A stretch of 64,000 nucleotides of DNA from Paraburkholderia guartelaensis (GCF_004353905.1 NZ_SMOD01000038.1:1-64000); one strand, 5' to 3'; shown: positions 33,921-43,388, numbered from the stretch's first letter. Notes: generated by a model from the sequence alone, not told the origin. Numbers and translations are program-made.

Positions 33921-35404
33921 GAGTGGGCTGACAAGAGGGGTTCCGCTACGGCTGCGCGTTCGACTGTGCCGCGGTCGAACATGACGATGCGGTCGGCGAC
34001 TTCATGCGCCTCTTCGAGGTCGCTGACGAAAACGAGCGTCGCGCGCGAAGCGGCGCGCTCGCGCAACGCGGCGGCGATATCGGCCCGTGCGCCCGCATCG
34101 ACGCCCTGGAACGGCTCGTCGAGCAGCAGCAGCCGGGACGGCTCGGCGTGCCAGCGCGCCAGCAGCACCTTCTGCTGGTTGCCGCCCGAAAGCCGCGCGA
34201 CGCGGTCGTCGGGACCCGAGCAGCGAATGCCGAATGTCTCGATGGCGTCTTGCGCCTGCGCCGCTTCGCGATCGCGCGGCAGGCCCACGCCGCGCTGCCA
34301 GCGGGACAGAAACGGAAAGCTGATCGTGCCAGCGATCGATGCGAACGCAACGGTGTCGGGAAAGAGTGACGTGCGCCACCGGTCTTCGCCGGCGAGGAAT
34401 ACGCCCGCGCGGATCGCGTCGGTTGGGGAGCGCGGGGCCCAGGCGCTGCCGTAAAGGCGCATCTCGCCCGCAGCCGCGTGCAACGCGCCGAATATCACCT
34501 GGGCAAGCCTCGACTTCCCCGCACCGACCGGGCCGACAACCGCGAGGATCTCGCCTTGCTGCACGTCGAGATCGAACGCATCGCCATGCGCCGTGAGTCG
34601 CAGGCCGCGCAGCCGCAATGCAGGGTCCGCGCCCGCCTGGGCCGTGCGCGGCACTGCTCGCGCCTGCGGCAGGGCGCGGCCGATCATCGCTTCCAGCGCC
34701 GCGTCAAAATCGATGGGCGCATTCTGTTCATCCACTATGCAGCCGTCACGGAGCACCGCCACGCGCGAAGCCAGTCTTCGCAGGTCGCCAAGCCGATGCG
34801 AGACCAGCAGCACCGCCACGCCCTCCGCGCGCAAGTCATCCACTAGCGCATGGAGCCGTGCGGCCTCGCTCGTGGAAAGGCTGGCCGTGGGCTCGTCGAG
34901 AATCAGCAGCCGCGGGCGCGAAGCCAGCGCACGCGCGATCACCACGCGCTGCTGGCCGGCGAGAGAAAGCGAACCGAGCGGTGCCGTGAGATCGGCTTCG
35001 AGCCCCACGCGCGCGGCCAGCGCGGCTGCACGGGTGTAGCGGGAGGCGCGCGGCGTCCACCAGCGCGCGCCGCCGCCGCAAAGTTCGTCGAGCAGAAGAT
35101 TGTCGGCAATGGACAGCGCGGGCACCACCGCGTCGGCAATGCTCTGATGCACGGTCGCCACGCCCAGACGCTTCGCCGCCTGGGGCGAACCCGGCGCATA
35201 GGCGTCTTCGCCGAGCGTGAGCGTGCCTTCGTCCTGCGCATTCACGCCGCTCAGGATCTTGACGAAGGTCGATTTCCCGGCGCCGTTCGCGCCCATCAGC
35301 GCAACGACCTCGCCGGCGCGGATGGAAAAGTTCAGCCGCGACAACGCGAGCGTCGCGCCAAAACGCTTCGTGATCGAGTGGGCAGTGAGGATCGGAGCGG
35401 ACAT
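33917..35404 (-). CDS. CUT2 (sugar-type) ABC ATPase in the sulfur operon
   Basis: 495 residues with two ATPase domains. Domain 1: Walker A GANGAGKST, LSLAGQQ signature, RLLILDEPTASLS. Domain 2: a P-loop that keeps its lysine (VVGPVGAGKSR) and LSGGNQQKVLLARW. Retention of the second P-loop lysine is unusual, since in RbsA-type proteins that site is often degenerate. Start ATG at 35404 is preferred; a GTG at 35440 extends it by 12 residues. First gene of the minus-strand sulfur operon, divergent from the flavoprotein at 35728. Confidence 0.92.
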   Translation of the reverse strand: MSAPILTAHSITKRFGATLALSRLNFSIRAGEVVALMGANGAGKSTFVKILSGVNAQDEGTLTLGEDAYAPGSPQAAKRLGVATVHQSIADAVVPALSIADNLLLDELCGGGARWWTPRASRYTRAAALAARVGLEADLTAPLGSLSLAGQQRVVIARALASRPRLLILDEPTASLSTSEAARLHALVDDLRAEGVAVLLVSHRLGDLRRLASRVAVLRDGCIVDEQNAPIDFDAALEAMIGRALPQARAVPRTAQAGADPALRLRGLRLTAHGDAFDLDVQQGEILAVVGPVGAGKSRLAQVIFGALHAAAGEMRLYGSAWAPRSPTDAIRAGVFLAGEDRWRTSLFPDTVAFASIAGTISFPFLSRWQRGVGLPRDREAAQAQDAIETFGIRCSGPDDRVARLSGGNQQKVLLARWHAEPSRLLLLDEPFQGVDAGARADIAAALRERAASRATLVFVSDLEEAHEVADRIVMFDRGTVERAAVAEPLLSAHS

Positions 35405-35727
35405 CGATGGGTTAGCCGGTTGGAGATCGCTAGCGGACACTGCTGCCCATCGTAGCGAGGCGGGGGAGAGAGCCCAACGAAGCGATGCTCATATTCATGC
35501 GTCTTCATTTGATAAGGCACCCTACAGAAAGCGGTCTGACAGCAACAGGGCGTATCCGCTGCCGCAACAGCCGATTCGACGACATTGCGAAGAACGCGCC
35601 GGAGCAAATCGGGCAATCCTATATCGATTCATCAATCAGTTATTGGAGCCGCTGCGCGCGGGTTTCTATACTCTTCTTCTTCGCTGCGCGGTGCGCATTC
35701 TCTCCACCCCCAACCGAGAAAGAACGC
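35405..35727. promoter_or_regulatory. Divergent promoter region between two sulfur operons
   Basis: About 320 bp between the ABC ATPase (minus) and the flavoprotein (plus). It contains AT-rich patches (CTCATATTCATGCGTCTTCA at 35488-35507, TATCGATTCATCAATCAGTT at 35622-35641) against a GC-rich background. No gene is present. Control by a CysB/SsuR-type activator is expected for such a site, but I cannot define a box. Confidence 0.4.
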
Positions 35728-36972
35728 ATGAATGTCCCTCGATCCCATGACGCGCTCTCGCAAGGCGCCGACTACGAAACCCTTGCCGCCCGCTTCCGCC
35801 CGATCTTCACGGAGATCGCCCGCGAAGCCGCCGAACGCGAGCGCTCGCGCACGCTGCCGCATGACGCGATTGCCGCGCTCAAGCAAGCGGGCTTCGGCGC
35901 CGTGCGCATTCCGGTGCGCGACGGTGGCGCCGGCGCTTCGATCGCGCAGTTGGCGCAACTGCTCATCGAGCTTGCCGCCGCGGATTCGAACCTGCCGCAG
36001 GCGCTGCGCGGCCACTTCGCCTTCGTCGAGGACTGGCTGAACGTGCCTGCCGGCGCGGACCAGCGCGCATGGTTCGATCGCTTCGTGAGCGGCCAGCTTG
36101 TCGGCAATGCGTGGACCGAGGCTGGCGACGTCGCGCTCGGCAAGATCGACACGAAGGTCGCCCGCCGCAATGGCGGCTTCGTGCTCAACGGTTCGAAGTA
36201 CTACAGCACCGGCAGCCTCTACGCGGACTGGATCGACGTGTTCGCGCAGCGCGAAGAAGACGGCAGCGACGTGATCGTGGCCGTGGCGACCGACCAGACC
36301 GGCGTGCTTCGCGAGGACGACTGGGACGGCTTCGGCCAGACGACCACGGGCAGCGGCACCACGCTGTTCCGCGACGCCGCGGTCGAGGGCCGCAACATCA
36401 TCGACTTCAGCCGCCGCTTCAAATATCAGACCGCGTTCTATCAGCTCTTTCACGTCGCCACGCTCGCAGGAATTGCCGAGGCAGCGAGGCGCGACGCCGC
36501 CGCCCTCGTGCGCAACCGCAAGCGTATCTACAGCCACGGCAATGCGCCGCGCGTGAGTGACGACGCACAGATCCAGCAGGTGATCGGCGAGATCGCCTCA
36601 TGGGCCTATGGTGCAAGGGCTGTCGCGCTGCAGACTGGAGAAGCCGCACAGCGCGCTTACGAGGCGCGCTTCGAAGGTGACGACGAGGCCGAGCGCGCGG
36701 CAAACGTGGAAGCCGAAATCGCTTCTGCACAGGCCCAAATCGTCGCCTCCGAATTCGCACTGCGCGCGGCGACGCATCTGTTCGATGCGCTCGGCGCGTC
36801 TGCCATCCGCGCCGGCCACGCGCTCGACCGCCATTGGCGCAATGCACGCGCGGTGTCGTCACACAATCCGCTCGTCTACAAGGCGAAGATCGTGGGCGAC
36901 TGGACCATCAACGGCACCGAGCCGCCCTTTCTCTGGCAAATCGGCAACGGACCGGAACGCGGGAGCAAGTGA
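35728..36972 (+). CDS. DszC/SfnB-like flavin monooxygenase (acyl-CoA dehydrogenase fold)
   Basis: 414 residues from ATG 35728. Acyl-CoA dehydrogenase-like fold with the monooxygenase features of the DszC group: GNAWTEAGDVALGK in the flavin loop, GSKYYSTGSLYADWIDV, FGQTTTGSGTTLF, and GHALDRHWRNARAVSSHNPL at the C-terminus. Together with the LLM monooxygenase 5 bases downstream it forms a two-enzyme unit for oxygenating a sulfur compound; both need reduced flavin. The 81 codons of open frame upstream lack a family match and are taken as leader. Confidence 0.9.
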   Translation: MNVPRSHDALSQGADYETLAARFRPIFTEIAREAAERERSRTLPHDAIAALKQAGFGAVRIPVRDGGAGASIAQLAQLLIELAAADSNLPQALRGHFAFVEDWLNVPAGADQRAWFDRFVSGQLVGNAWTEAGDVALGKIDTKVARRNGGFVLNGSKYYSTGSLYADWIDVFAQREEDGSDVIVAVATDQTGVLREDDWDGFGQTTTGSGTTLFRDAAVEGRNIIDFSRRFKYQTAFYQLFHVATLAGIAEAARRDAAALVRNRKRIYSHGNAPRVSDDAQIQQVIGEIASWAYGARAVALQTGEAAQRAYEARFEGDDEAERAANVEAEIASAQAQIVASEFALRAATHLFDALGASAIRAGHALDRHWRNARAVSSHNPLVYKAKIVGDWTINGTEPPFLWQIGNGPERGSK

Positions 36973-36977
36973 ACATC

Positions 36978-38396
36978 ATGAGCAAAACCATCCACCTGAA
37001 TGCCTTTGAGATGAACTGCGTGGGCCACCAGTCGCCAGGCCTCTGGACCCACCCGCGCGATCGCTCGTGGCAGTACAAGGATCTCGTTTACTGGACCGAC
37101 CTCGCGAAGATACTCGAGCGCGGTGTGTTCGACGCGATCTTCATCGCAGATGTAATCGGCTACTACGACGTCTACAAAGGAAGTAACTATCACGCGCTTC
37201 ATCAAGCGGCGCAGATTCCGGTCAACGACCCCCTGCAACTCGCCGCGCCCATCGCGATGGTGACGTCGCATCTAGGCATTGGCATCACGGCGTCCACGAG
37301 CTTCGAGCACCCCTACACGTTCGCGCGGCGTCTTTCCACAGCCGACCATCATACGCAGGGGCGCCTCGCGTGGAACATCGTGACGTCGTATCTCGAGAGC
37401 GGCGCGAAGAACATCGGGCAAGGCGGCCTGCGCGACCACAACAACCGCTACGAGGTCGCGACGGAGTACGTCGAAGTGCTCTACAAACTGTTCGAAGGAA
37501 GCTGGGAAGACGGCGCCGTGGTGCGCGACCGGGACCGGCGCGTGTTCACGCACCCCGAGAAAGTGCACGAAATCGGCCACAACGGAAAATACTTCGAGGT
37601 GCCGGGTTATCACCTTTGCGAGCCTTCTCCGCAGCGCACGCCTGTGTTGTTTCAGGCGGGCGCATCGGGTCCCGGCAAAACGTTCGCGGCGCAGCATGCC
37701 GAATGCGTGTTCGTCGCGGCGCTCACGAAAAACCTGCTGCGCGACTACGTGGCGGACGTGCGCCGCCAGGCGGCGCTCGCCGGGCGTGATGCGACCAAGC
37801 TGCTGATCTACAACCTCGTCACCGTGATCGTCGACGAGACCGATGCCAAGGCACAGGCGCGCTTCGAGGAGTATCAGCGCCACGTCTCCTACGACGGCTC
37901 GCTCGTCTTCATGTCCGGCTGGACCGGCATCGACTTCGGGCAGTACCTGCCCACCGACACGGTCAAGCGCGTGCAAACGAATGCGATCCACTCGGCTGTC
38001 GAACATCTCTCTGGCGGTGACACGACCTGGACCATCGAAGCGCTGGCGAAGTGGGGCGGCGTCGGCGGAATGGGGCCGGTATTCGTCGGCTCCCCCACGA
38101 CGATTGCCGACATCCTCCAGGAGTGGGTCGAAGAGACCGGCGTGGACGGATTCAATCTGGCATACGCGCTCGCGCATGAGACCTTCGAGCATGTCGTGGA
38201 ATATCTCGTGCCCGAGTTGCAGCGGCGCGGCGTGTACCCGCGCGACTACGCGCCGGGCACCTTGCGCGAAAAGCTCTTCGGCGGCGGCGCGCGCTTGCCC
38301 GACGAGCATCCGGCGGCGCGCTATCGCGACATCGAGCGTGTGAAGCGCGAATCAGCCGTGCAGACGGGCGAACCGGTTCCAGCCCCGGCTGCGTGA
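36978..38396 (+). CDS. LLM-class flavin monooxygenase, NtaA/SnaA/DszA-like
   Basis: 472 residues from ATG 36978. TIM-barrel, FMNH2-dependent monooxygenase of the bacterial luciferase group. The N-terminus KTIHLNAFEMNCVGHQSPGLWTHP is that of the nitrilotriacetate monooxygenase/DszA branch, followed by ITASTSFEHPYTFARRLST, GRLAWNIVTSYLESGAKN and QAGASGPGKTFAAQHAECVF. This branch cleaves C-S or C-N bonds of large substrates, for example dimethyl sulfone or sulfonate intermediates (DmoA, DszA). It sits 5 bases after the DszC-like gene, so the pair likely works in series. A ribosome site, GGGAG, lies within the preceding stop region. Confidence 0.9.
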   Translation: MSKTIHLNAFEMNCVGHQSPGLWTHPRDRSWQYKDLVYWTDLAKILERGVFDAIFIADVIGYYDVYKGSNYHALHQAAQIPVNDPLQLAAPIAMVTSHLGIGITASTSFEHPYTFARRLSTADHHTQGRLAWNIVTSYLESGAKNIGQGGLRDHNNRYEVATEYVEVLYKLFEGSWEDGAVVRDRDRRVFTHPEKVHEIGHNGKYFEVPGYHLCEPSPQRTPVLFQAGASGPGKTFAAQHAECVFVAALTKNLLRDYVADVRRQAALAGRDATKLLIYNLVTVIVDETDAKAQARFEEYQRHVSYDGSLVFMSGWTGIDFGQYLPTDTVKRVQTNAIHSAVEHLSGGDTTWTIEALAKWGGVGGMGPVFVGSPTTIADILQEWVEETGVDGFNLAYALAHETFEHVVEYLVPELQRRGVYPRDYAPGTLREKLFGGGARLPDEHPAARYRDIERVKRESAVQTGEPVPAPAA

Positions 38397-38522
38397 ATAA
38401 ACATAAGCAACCCAAAACAAATGCGTTAGCCGCAAAGAGGCGCACTTCTATACTCGTCGCATCGAGGGGCCGCGTACCCGCACGGCCTCCTCTTTACTCG
38501 CGCTCATCTCCAGGACACTAAC

Positions 38523-39125
38523 ATGACGACCTCGAATCAACGCACCGCCGACCACGCGATCGACCGACAGTTTCTCGACCGCTGGTCGCCGCGGGCTTTC
38601 ACGAACGACACGCTGCCCGAAGCCACGCTGCTCACGTTTCTCGAAGCGGCGCGATGGGCGCCCTCTTCGTACAATTCCCAGCCCTGGCGTTTCGTCTATG
38701 CCCTCAGAGGTACGGCGCACTGGTCGCGCTTCCTCGGTTTCCTCAACGATTTCAACCGCGGTTGGGCCCAGCATGCCGCCGCCATCGTGATCGTCCTCTC
38801 GAAAAAATCCTTCGTGCCACCGGGCGCAAAGGATCCCGTTGCTTCGCTCACGCATTCATTCGACAGCGGTGCCGCGTGGGCGCAACTTGGGCTTCAGGCC
38901 AGCCTTTCCGGCTGGAAGCCGCACGGACTGGCAGGGATCGAGCGCGAGCGGATTCGCTCTGAACTTGCCATACCGGACGACTATGCCATCGAAGCGGCCC
39001 TCGCGATCGGCCGCCCGGGCGACCCAGCGCAGTTGAGCGAGGCGCTGCGCGCCCGCGAGCTGCCCTACGGACGTCTGCCGTTGGCCGCGATTTCCGCGGA
39101 AGGCGCGTTCGCGTTCGCCGAATGA
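38523..39125 (+). CDS. Nitroreductase-family flavoprotein
   Basis: 200 residues. FMN-binding nitroreductase fold: RWSPRAFTNDTLPEATLLTFLEAARWAPSSYNSQPWRFVYA carries the conserved R-S-P-R-A-F and APSS-NSQPW stretches, with GAAWAQLGLQASLSGW for the second flavin contact. It probably supplies reduced flavin, or reduces an intermediate, for the two monooxygenases just upstream. It starts 126 bp after the LLM gene, so it may share a transcript or have its own promoter. Confidence 0.9.
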   Translation: MTTSNQRTADHAIDRQFLDRWSPRAFTNDTLPEATLLTFLEAARWAPSSYNSQPWRFVYALRGTAHWSRFLGFLNDFNRGWAQHAAAIVIVLSKKSFVPPGAKDPVASLTHSFDSGAAWAQLGLQASLSGWKPHGLAGIERERIRSELAIPDDYAIEAALAIGRPGDPAQLSEALRARELPYGRLPLAAISAEGAFAFAE

Positions 39126-39322
39126 CCCCCGATCGGCGCGCTATGGCGCGCTGATCTCGGCTTTCCCACGCGGCGCGTCCGTCGCTGCGACATATCCGTC
39201 GTTATATTCCACCAGAGCATATGCATAGCGAATGTGTCTGGTTTGCAGGCAGATACGCCGACAGTAGAATCCGTCGACTCACTGATGCGGCCAACGAAAC
39301 TCTCATTACGAATATTTCAATC

Positions 39323-40102
39323 ATGAAAGCCATCCGCTCCGCTCTTTTTGCCGCCCTGCTGTCGGTCGTCGCATCGGCGCCGGCGCTGGCTGCCGACGAA
39401 CTTGCGCAGGTCAAGTCGTCCGGTGTGTTCCGTGTCGGCACCGAAGGCACTTACGCGCCGTTCACCTACCATGACGAAACCGGCAAGCTGACCGGCTTCG
39501 ACGTCGATATCGCCACGGCCATCGCACAGCGGCTTGGTGTGAAGCCGCAGTTCGTCGAAGGCAAATGGGATGGCCTGATCGCGGGCCTCGACGTCAACCG
39601 CTACGACGCCGTGATCAACGAGGTTTCGATCACCGACGCACGCAAGGCCAAGTACGATTTTTCAAAGCCGTATATCTCGACGCACGCCGTGCTGATCGTG
39701 CGCTCGGACAACACGACCATCCATTCCTTCGACGACCTGAAGGGCAAGAAGTCGGCCAATACGCTGACCAGCAACTTCGGCAAGCTCGCCGCGTCGCATG
39801 GTGCTGACGTCGTGCCGGTTCAAGGCTTCAACGAATCGATCGATCTGCTGACGTCGGGCCGCGTGGACGCCACCGTCAACGACGCGCTTTCATTCCTCGA
39901 CTTCCAGAAGCACAAGCCGGACGCGAAGCTCAAGATTGCCGCCATCGACGCGTCTTCCGCGGACGACCAGTCGGGCGTTCTGCTGCGCAAGGGCAACCCG
40001 GACCTGGTCGCGGCCGTCGACAAGGCGCTCGCCGATATCAAGGCTGACGGCACCTACGCGAAGATCTCGCAGAAGTATTTCGGCAAAGACGTTTCGCAAT
40101 AA
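39323..40102 (+). CDS. Amino-acid/cystine-type ABC periplasmic binding protein
   Basis: 259 residues. Sec signal MKAIRSALFAALLSVVAS with cleavage after ALA (about residue 24). Type II binding fold of the polar amino acid family: GVFRVGTEGTYAPFTYHDETGKLTGFDVDIATAIAQRLG, then WDGLIAGLDVNRYDAVINEVSIT and SGVLLRKGNPDLVAAVDKAL. It resembles cystine-binding TcyJ/FliY proteins, which suits the surrounding sulfur genes. It forms an operon with the permease and ATPase that follow. Confidence 0.92.
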   Translation: MKAIRSALFAALLSVVASAPALAADELAQVKSSGVFRVGTEGTYAPFTYHDETGKLTGFDVDIATAIAQRLGVKPQFVEGKWDGLIAGLDVNRYDAVINEVSITDARKAKYDFSKPYISTHAVLIVRSDNTTIHSFDDLKGKKSANTLTSNFGKLAASHGADVVPVQGFNESIDLLTSGRVDATVNDALSFLDFQKHKPDAKLKIAAIDASSADDQSGVLLRKGNPDLVAAVDKALADIKADGTYAKISQKYFGKDVSQ

Positions 40103-40115
40103 GGCGGACTGAGCG

Positions 40116-40793
40116 ATGCCGGTATGGCTGCATTTGATGGCGCAATCGTTGTGGCCACTGCTCTACGCGGGACTGGTCTTTACCGTCCCGCTCACGCTGG
40201 CTTCGTTTGCCATCGGCATGGCGCTCGCGTTCTGCGCGGCGCTCGTCCGCCTCTTCGGGAAACGCTGGGCCGTGGCGGCCGTGCGTTTCTATATCTGGCT
40301 CTTTCGCGGCTCGCCACTGCTCGTGCAGCTGTTCGTCATCTTCTACGGGCTGCCCAACGTGGGCATCGTGCTCGATCCGTTGACGGCGGCCATCATCGGC
40401 TTTTCACTCAATGTGGGCGCTTATAACGCGGAAGTCATTCGTGGCGTGATCGAATCGATTCCGCGTGGTCAGTGGGAAGCCGCCTATTCGATGAACATGA
40501 CGCGCGCTCAGGCGCTGCGCCGCGCCATCCTGCCGCAAGCGATTCGCGTAGCGTTGCCCGCGCTCTCGAACTCGTTCATCTCGCTCGTGAAGGACACGTC
40601 CCTCGCGGCCGTGCTGACCGTGCCGGAGATCTTCCAGGCTGCACAACGCATCGCGGCCGTGACCTACGAACCCCTCATTCTCTATACCGAGGCCGCACTG
40701 ATCTATCTCTTGTTCAGCTCCGTGCTCTCGCAGGCTCAAGGGCGTCTCGAAGCGCGCTATGGCCGCCATGCCTTGTTCTCAGCGGGGCGCTGA
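40116..40793 (+). CDS. Amino-acid/cystine-type ABC permease
   Basis: 225 residues, four to five membrane helices with the HEAA loop seen as YNAEVIRGVIESIPRGQWEAAYSMNMTRAQALRRAILPQAIRVALP, which contacts the ATPase. The His/Gln/Glu/Lys permease family (TcyL/YecS-like). It starts 13 bases after the binding protein and its stop overlaps the ATPase start (TGATG), so the three genes are translationally linked. Confidence 0.93.
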   Translation: MPVWLHLMAQSLWPLLYAGLVFTVPLTLASFAIGMALAFCAALVRLFGKRWAVAAVRFYIWLFRGSPLLVQLFVIFYGLPNVGIVLDPLTAAIIGFSLNVGAYNAEVIRGVIESIPRGQWEAAYSMNMTRAQALRRAILPQAIRVALPALSNSFISLVKDTSLAAVLTVPEIFQAAQRIAAVTYEPLILYTEAALIYLLFSSVLSQAQGRLEARYGRHALFSAGR

Positions 40794-41551
40794 TGATCCA
40801 CATCGATAAGCTCCACAAGTCGTTCGGCGACCACGAAGTGCTCGCGGCCATCGACCTCGAGCTCAAGGCCAGCAGCGTCACGGCGCTGATCGGGCCGTCC
40901 GGCAGCGGCAAGAGCACGCTGCTACGCTGCATCAATCTGCTCGAAGTGCCAGACTCCGGCACGTTGAGCGTCGGCGATGCCCGCCTCGAATTCAGCCGCG
41001 GCCGGCTGCTCACCCACGCGGAAATCGCCTCGGTGCGTCGGCATACCGGCATGGTGTTCCAGAACTTCCAGTTGTTCCCGCACCTGAGCGTGATCGAGAA
41101 CGTGATGGAAGGTCTCGTCACGGTCCTCAAATGGGAGAAGGAGCGAGCCCGCGAGCGCGCCGCAGCGCTGCTCGCGAAAGTGGGGATTGCCCAGAAGGCA
41201 GACGCATGGCCCTCCACGCTTTCGGGTGGCCAGCAGCAACGCGTGGCGATAGCGCGCGCACTCGCGCCCTCGCCCCAGGTGCTGCTCTGCGACGAGCCGA
41301 CTTCGGCGCTCGACCCCGAGCTTTCCGCCGAAGTGGTCGACGTGCTGAGGCAGCTTGCGCTGGAAGGCACGACCATGCTGATGGCGACGCATGATTTACG
41401 GCTCGCGGCTTCTGTCGCGCACGACGCCGTTTTCCTCAAGGATGGCGCGATTGTCGAGGCCGGTCCGTCGCATGAACTCTTCGCACACCCGCGCGATGCG
41501 CGCACGGCGCGCTTCGTCTCCACGCTCACGCAGGCGCTGCCCTCGTTCTAA
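40793..41551 (+). CDS. Amino-acid/cystine-type ABC ATPase
   Basis: 252 residues. Walker A GPSGSGKST near 31-39, Q-loop MVFQNFQLFPH, signature LSGGQQQR, Walker B VLLCDEPTSALDPE and H-loop TH. TcyN/YecC type. An insertion ARLEFSRGRLLTHAEI before the Q-loop region is longer than in GlnQ. The ATG at 40793 overlaps the permease stop. This completes a cystine-like importer placed next to the sulfur-liberating enzymes. Confidence 0.93.
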   Translation: MIHIDKLHKSFGDHEVLAAIDLELKASSVTALIGPSGSGKSTLLRCINLLEVPDSGTLSVGDARLEFSRGRLLTHAEIASVRRHTGMVFQNFQLFPHLSVIENVMEGLVTVLKWEKERARERAAALLAKVGIAQKADAWPSTLSGGQQQRVAIARALAPSPQVLLCDEPTSALDPELSAEVVDVLRQLALEGTTMLMATHDLRLAASVAHDAVFLKDGAIVEAGPSHELFAHPRDARTARFVSTLTQALPSF

Positions 41552-41559
41552 GCATAGTC

Positions 41560-41583
41560 AGGCGGCGGCGCCCGTCGCCGCCT
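41560..41583. terminator. Hairpin between convergent genes
   Basis: AGGCGGCG-gcgcccgt-CGCCGCCT is a perfect 8 bp stem between the ATPase (plus, ends 41551) and the DUF3088 gene (minus, ends 41596). It has no T tract, so it is either a weak bidirectional terminator or an mRNA 3' end stabiliser. Confidence 0.4.
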
Positions 41584-41595
41584 GTTCGTACTGCC

Positions 41596-41940
41596 TCAAT
41601 GCACCTTGGGAAAACCGTGCCGCTCGGCGAGCAGCGCGAGAATGCGCTTCGCGTCGGTCACGAAGTGACGGCCGTTCAGCGTTTGCACGTCCTCAGGAAC
41701 GGGATGCTCGTCGCCCAGCACGAGCACGGGCAACCCCTGATGCGCCTCGTCGAGCACGTCGATCACGGCTGCCCGCGGGCGCGCGAACGGCAGGCGTTTG
41801 ACATCGAGCCGCGCGACGCGCTCGGGCTCGGACACGAGCAATCCTTCTATCGGCGCGCCGTCCGGACAGATGAAACGCTCGCCAGGACGCGCGGGATCGG
41901 TGAAGCCAGGTTCCAGCAACAGCAGCAGGTCTCGAGTCAT
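41596..41940 (-). CDS. DUF3088 domain protein
   Basis: 114 residues from MTRDLLLLLEPGFTDPARPG at 41940. The pattern D.LLLL.PGF.DP..PG.RF.CPDG..IEGLL...P.....LDV.R..F.RPR..V...L.E..Q.LPVLVL matches DUF3088, a small thioredoxin-like family that usually carries a cysteine; here C is kept in FICPDG. Function is unknown. It ends just after the convergent cystine ATPase and precedes nothing in its own direction for some distance; the LLM gene lies upstream on the same strand and may be cotranscribed. Confidence 0.8.
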   Translation of the reverse strand: MTRDLLLLLEPGFTDPARPGERFICPDGAPIEGLLVSEPERVARLDVKRLPFARPRAAVIDVLDEAHQGLPVLVLGDEHPVPEDVQTLNGRHFVTDAKRILALLAERHGFPKVH

Positions 41941-42044
41941 GGTGGACCGACGCTCCGTGATTGAATTGAGGGCACACGGGGATTGTCGTGCGCGGCGGCC
42001 ACTGCCGCCACGAATGAATCGATCCAACAATATTCGCGCCGCTG

Positions 42045-43388
42045 CTAACCGGCATTTTGGCTGAGCGCAAAAAACCGGTTCTCCGGCCTCGGCAAGCCAA
42101 GATGCTCGCGTAGCGTACTGCCCTCGTACTCGCGACGGAAAATGCCGCGCCGCTGCAGCTCGGGCACCACCTTCCCCACGAAGTCGTCGAGGCCCGCGGG
42201 CAGATACGGGAACATCACGTTGAAGCCATCACTGCCCGCCTCCACCAGCCACTGCTCCATCTCGTCCGCGATCGAATGGGGCGTGCCCACCATTTGCAGG
42301 CCGGAGTATCCGCCCACGCGCTGCGCGAGCTGGCGAATCGTCAAGCCCTCGTCGCGCGCCCAGTCCACCACGCGCTGTCGCGCGGTACGGCTCGCATTGC
42401 TCTCCGCAATCTCGGGCAGCGGGCCGTCGGGGTCGAATCCGGAGACGTCGTGACCAAGCGCGATCGATAACGAGGCGATCCCGCTGTCGTAGTGCACGAA
42501 GGTGTCGAGACGCTCGCGCTTCTCGTGCGCCTCTTCCAGCGAGTCGCCCACCGCGACGAACGCGCCGGGCAGGATCTTCAGATGATCGGGATCGCGGCCC
42601 AGCGTTTCCATGCGCGCCTTCACGTCGGCATAGAAACGCTTGCCGGCTTCGAGATTCGGCTGCGCGGTGAAAACCGCCTCGGCCGTTTCAGCCGCGAGTT
42701 GCCGCCCGGCCTCCGACGATCCGGCCTGCACCACCACCGGCCAGCCCTGCGGCGGCCGCGCGATATTGAGCGGCCCGCGCACGCAATAGTAGTCACCCTT
42801 GTGCGCGAGCACATGGAGCTTCTCCGGATCGAAATACTCGCCGCTCTCCACATCGCGCAAGAATGCATCGTCGGCCCAACTGTCCCAGAGGCCCGTCACG
42901 ACGTCGAAGAATTCGCGTGCGCGGCGATAGCGTTCGTCGTGCTCCACGTGTTCCTCGAGGCCGAAATTGAGCGCTGCGTCCGGATTAGAAGTCGTCACGA
43001 GGTTCCACCCGGCGCGGCCGCCGCTCAGATGATCCAGCGAGGCGAAGCGGCGCGCGACATGGTAAGGCGTGTCGAACGTCGTCGAAGCCGTTGCGACGAG
43101 CCCGATCTTCTCCGTCACAGCGGCAAGCGCCGAGAGCAAGGTGAACGGTTCGAACGAGGTGGCGGTGTGGCTGCGCTTGAGCGCGTTGACCGGCATGTTC
43201 AAGACGGCCAGGTGATCGGCCATGAAGAACGCGTCGAAACGCGCACGCTCGAGCGTCTGCGCAAAGCGCTTCAGATGAGCGAAGTTGAAATTCGCGTCGG
43301 GGTATGCACCGGGGTAACGCCACGCCCCCGTGTGCAGGCTGACGGGGCGCATGAATGCGCCGAGATGCAACTGTCGATTTCGGTTCAT
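42045..43388 (-). CDS. LLM-class flavin monooxygenase (NtaA/SnaA/DmoA-like)
   Basis: 447 residues from MNRNRQLHLGAF at 43388. FMNH2-dependent luciferase-fold monooxygenase: GAFMRPVSLHTGAWRYPGAYPDANFNF at the N-terminus, VATASTTFDTPYHVARRFASLDHLSGGRAGWNLVTTSNPDAA, WPVVVQAGSSEAGRQLAAETAEAVFTAQ, and GTPHSIADEMEQWLVEAGSDGFNVMFPYLP. It is a different sub-branch from the LLM protein at 36978-38396, with a PYLPAGLDDFV end. It is divergent from the SsuA-like gene at 43562. The substrate is a sulfone, sulfonate or related compound by context. Confidence 0.9.
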   Translation of the reverse strand: MNRNRQLHLGAFMRPVSLHTGAWRYPGAYPDANFNFAHLKRFAQTLERARFDAFFMADHLAVLNMPVNALKRSHTATSFEPFTLLSALAAVTEKIGLVATASTTFDTPYHVARRFASLDHLSGGRAGWNLVTTSNPDAALNFGLEEHVEHDERYRRAREFFDVVTGLWDSWADDAFLRDVESGEYFDPEKLHVLAHKGDYYCVRGPLNIARPPQGWPVVVQAGSSEAGRQLAAETAEAVFTAQPNLEAGKRFYADVKARMETLGRDPDHLKILPGAFVAVGDSLEEAHEKRERLDTFVHYDSGIASLSIALGHDVSGFDPDGPLPEIAESNASRTARQRVVDWARDEGLTIRQLAQRVGGYSGLQMVGTPHSIADEMEQWLVEAGSDGFNVMFPYLPAGLDDFVGKVVPELQRRGIFRREYEGSTLREHLGLPRPENRFFALSQNAG

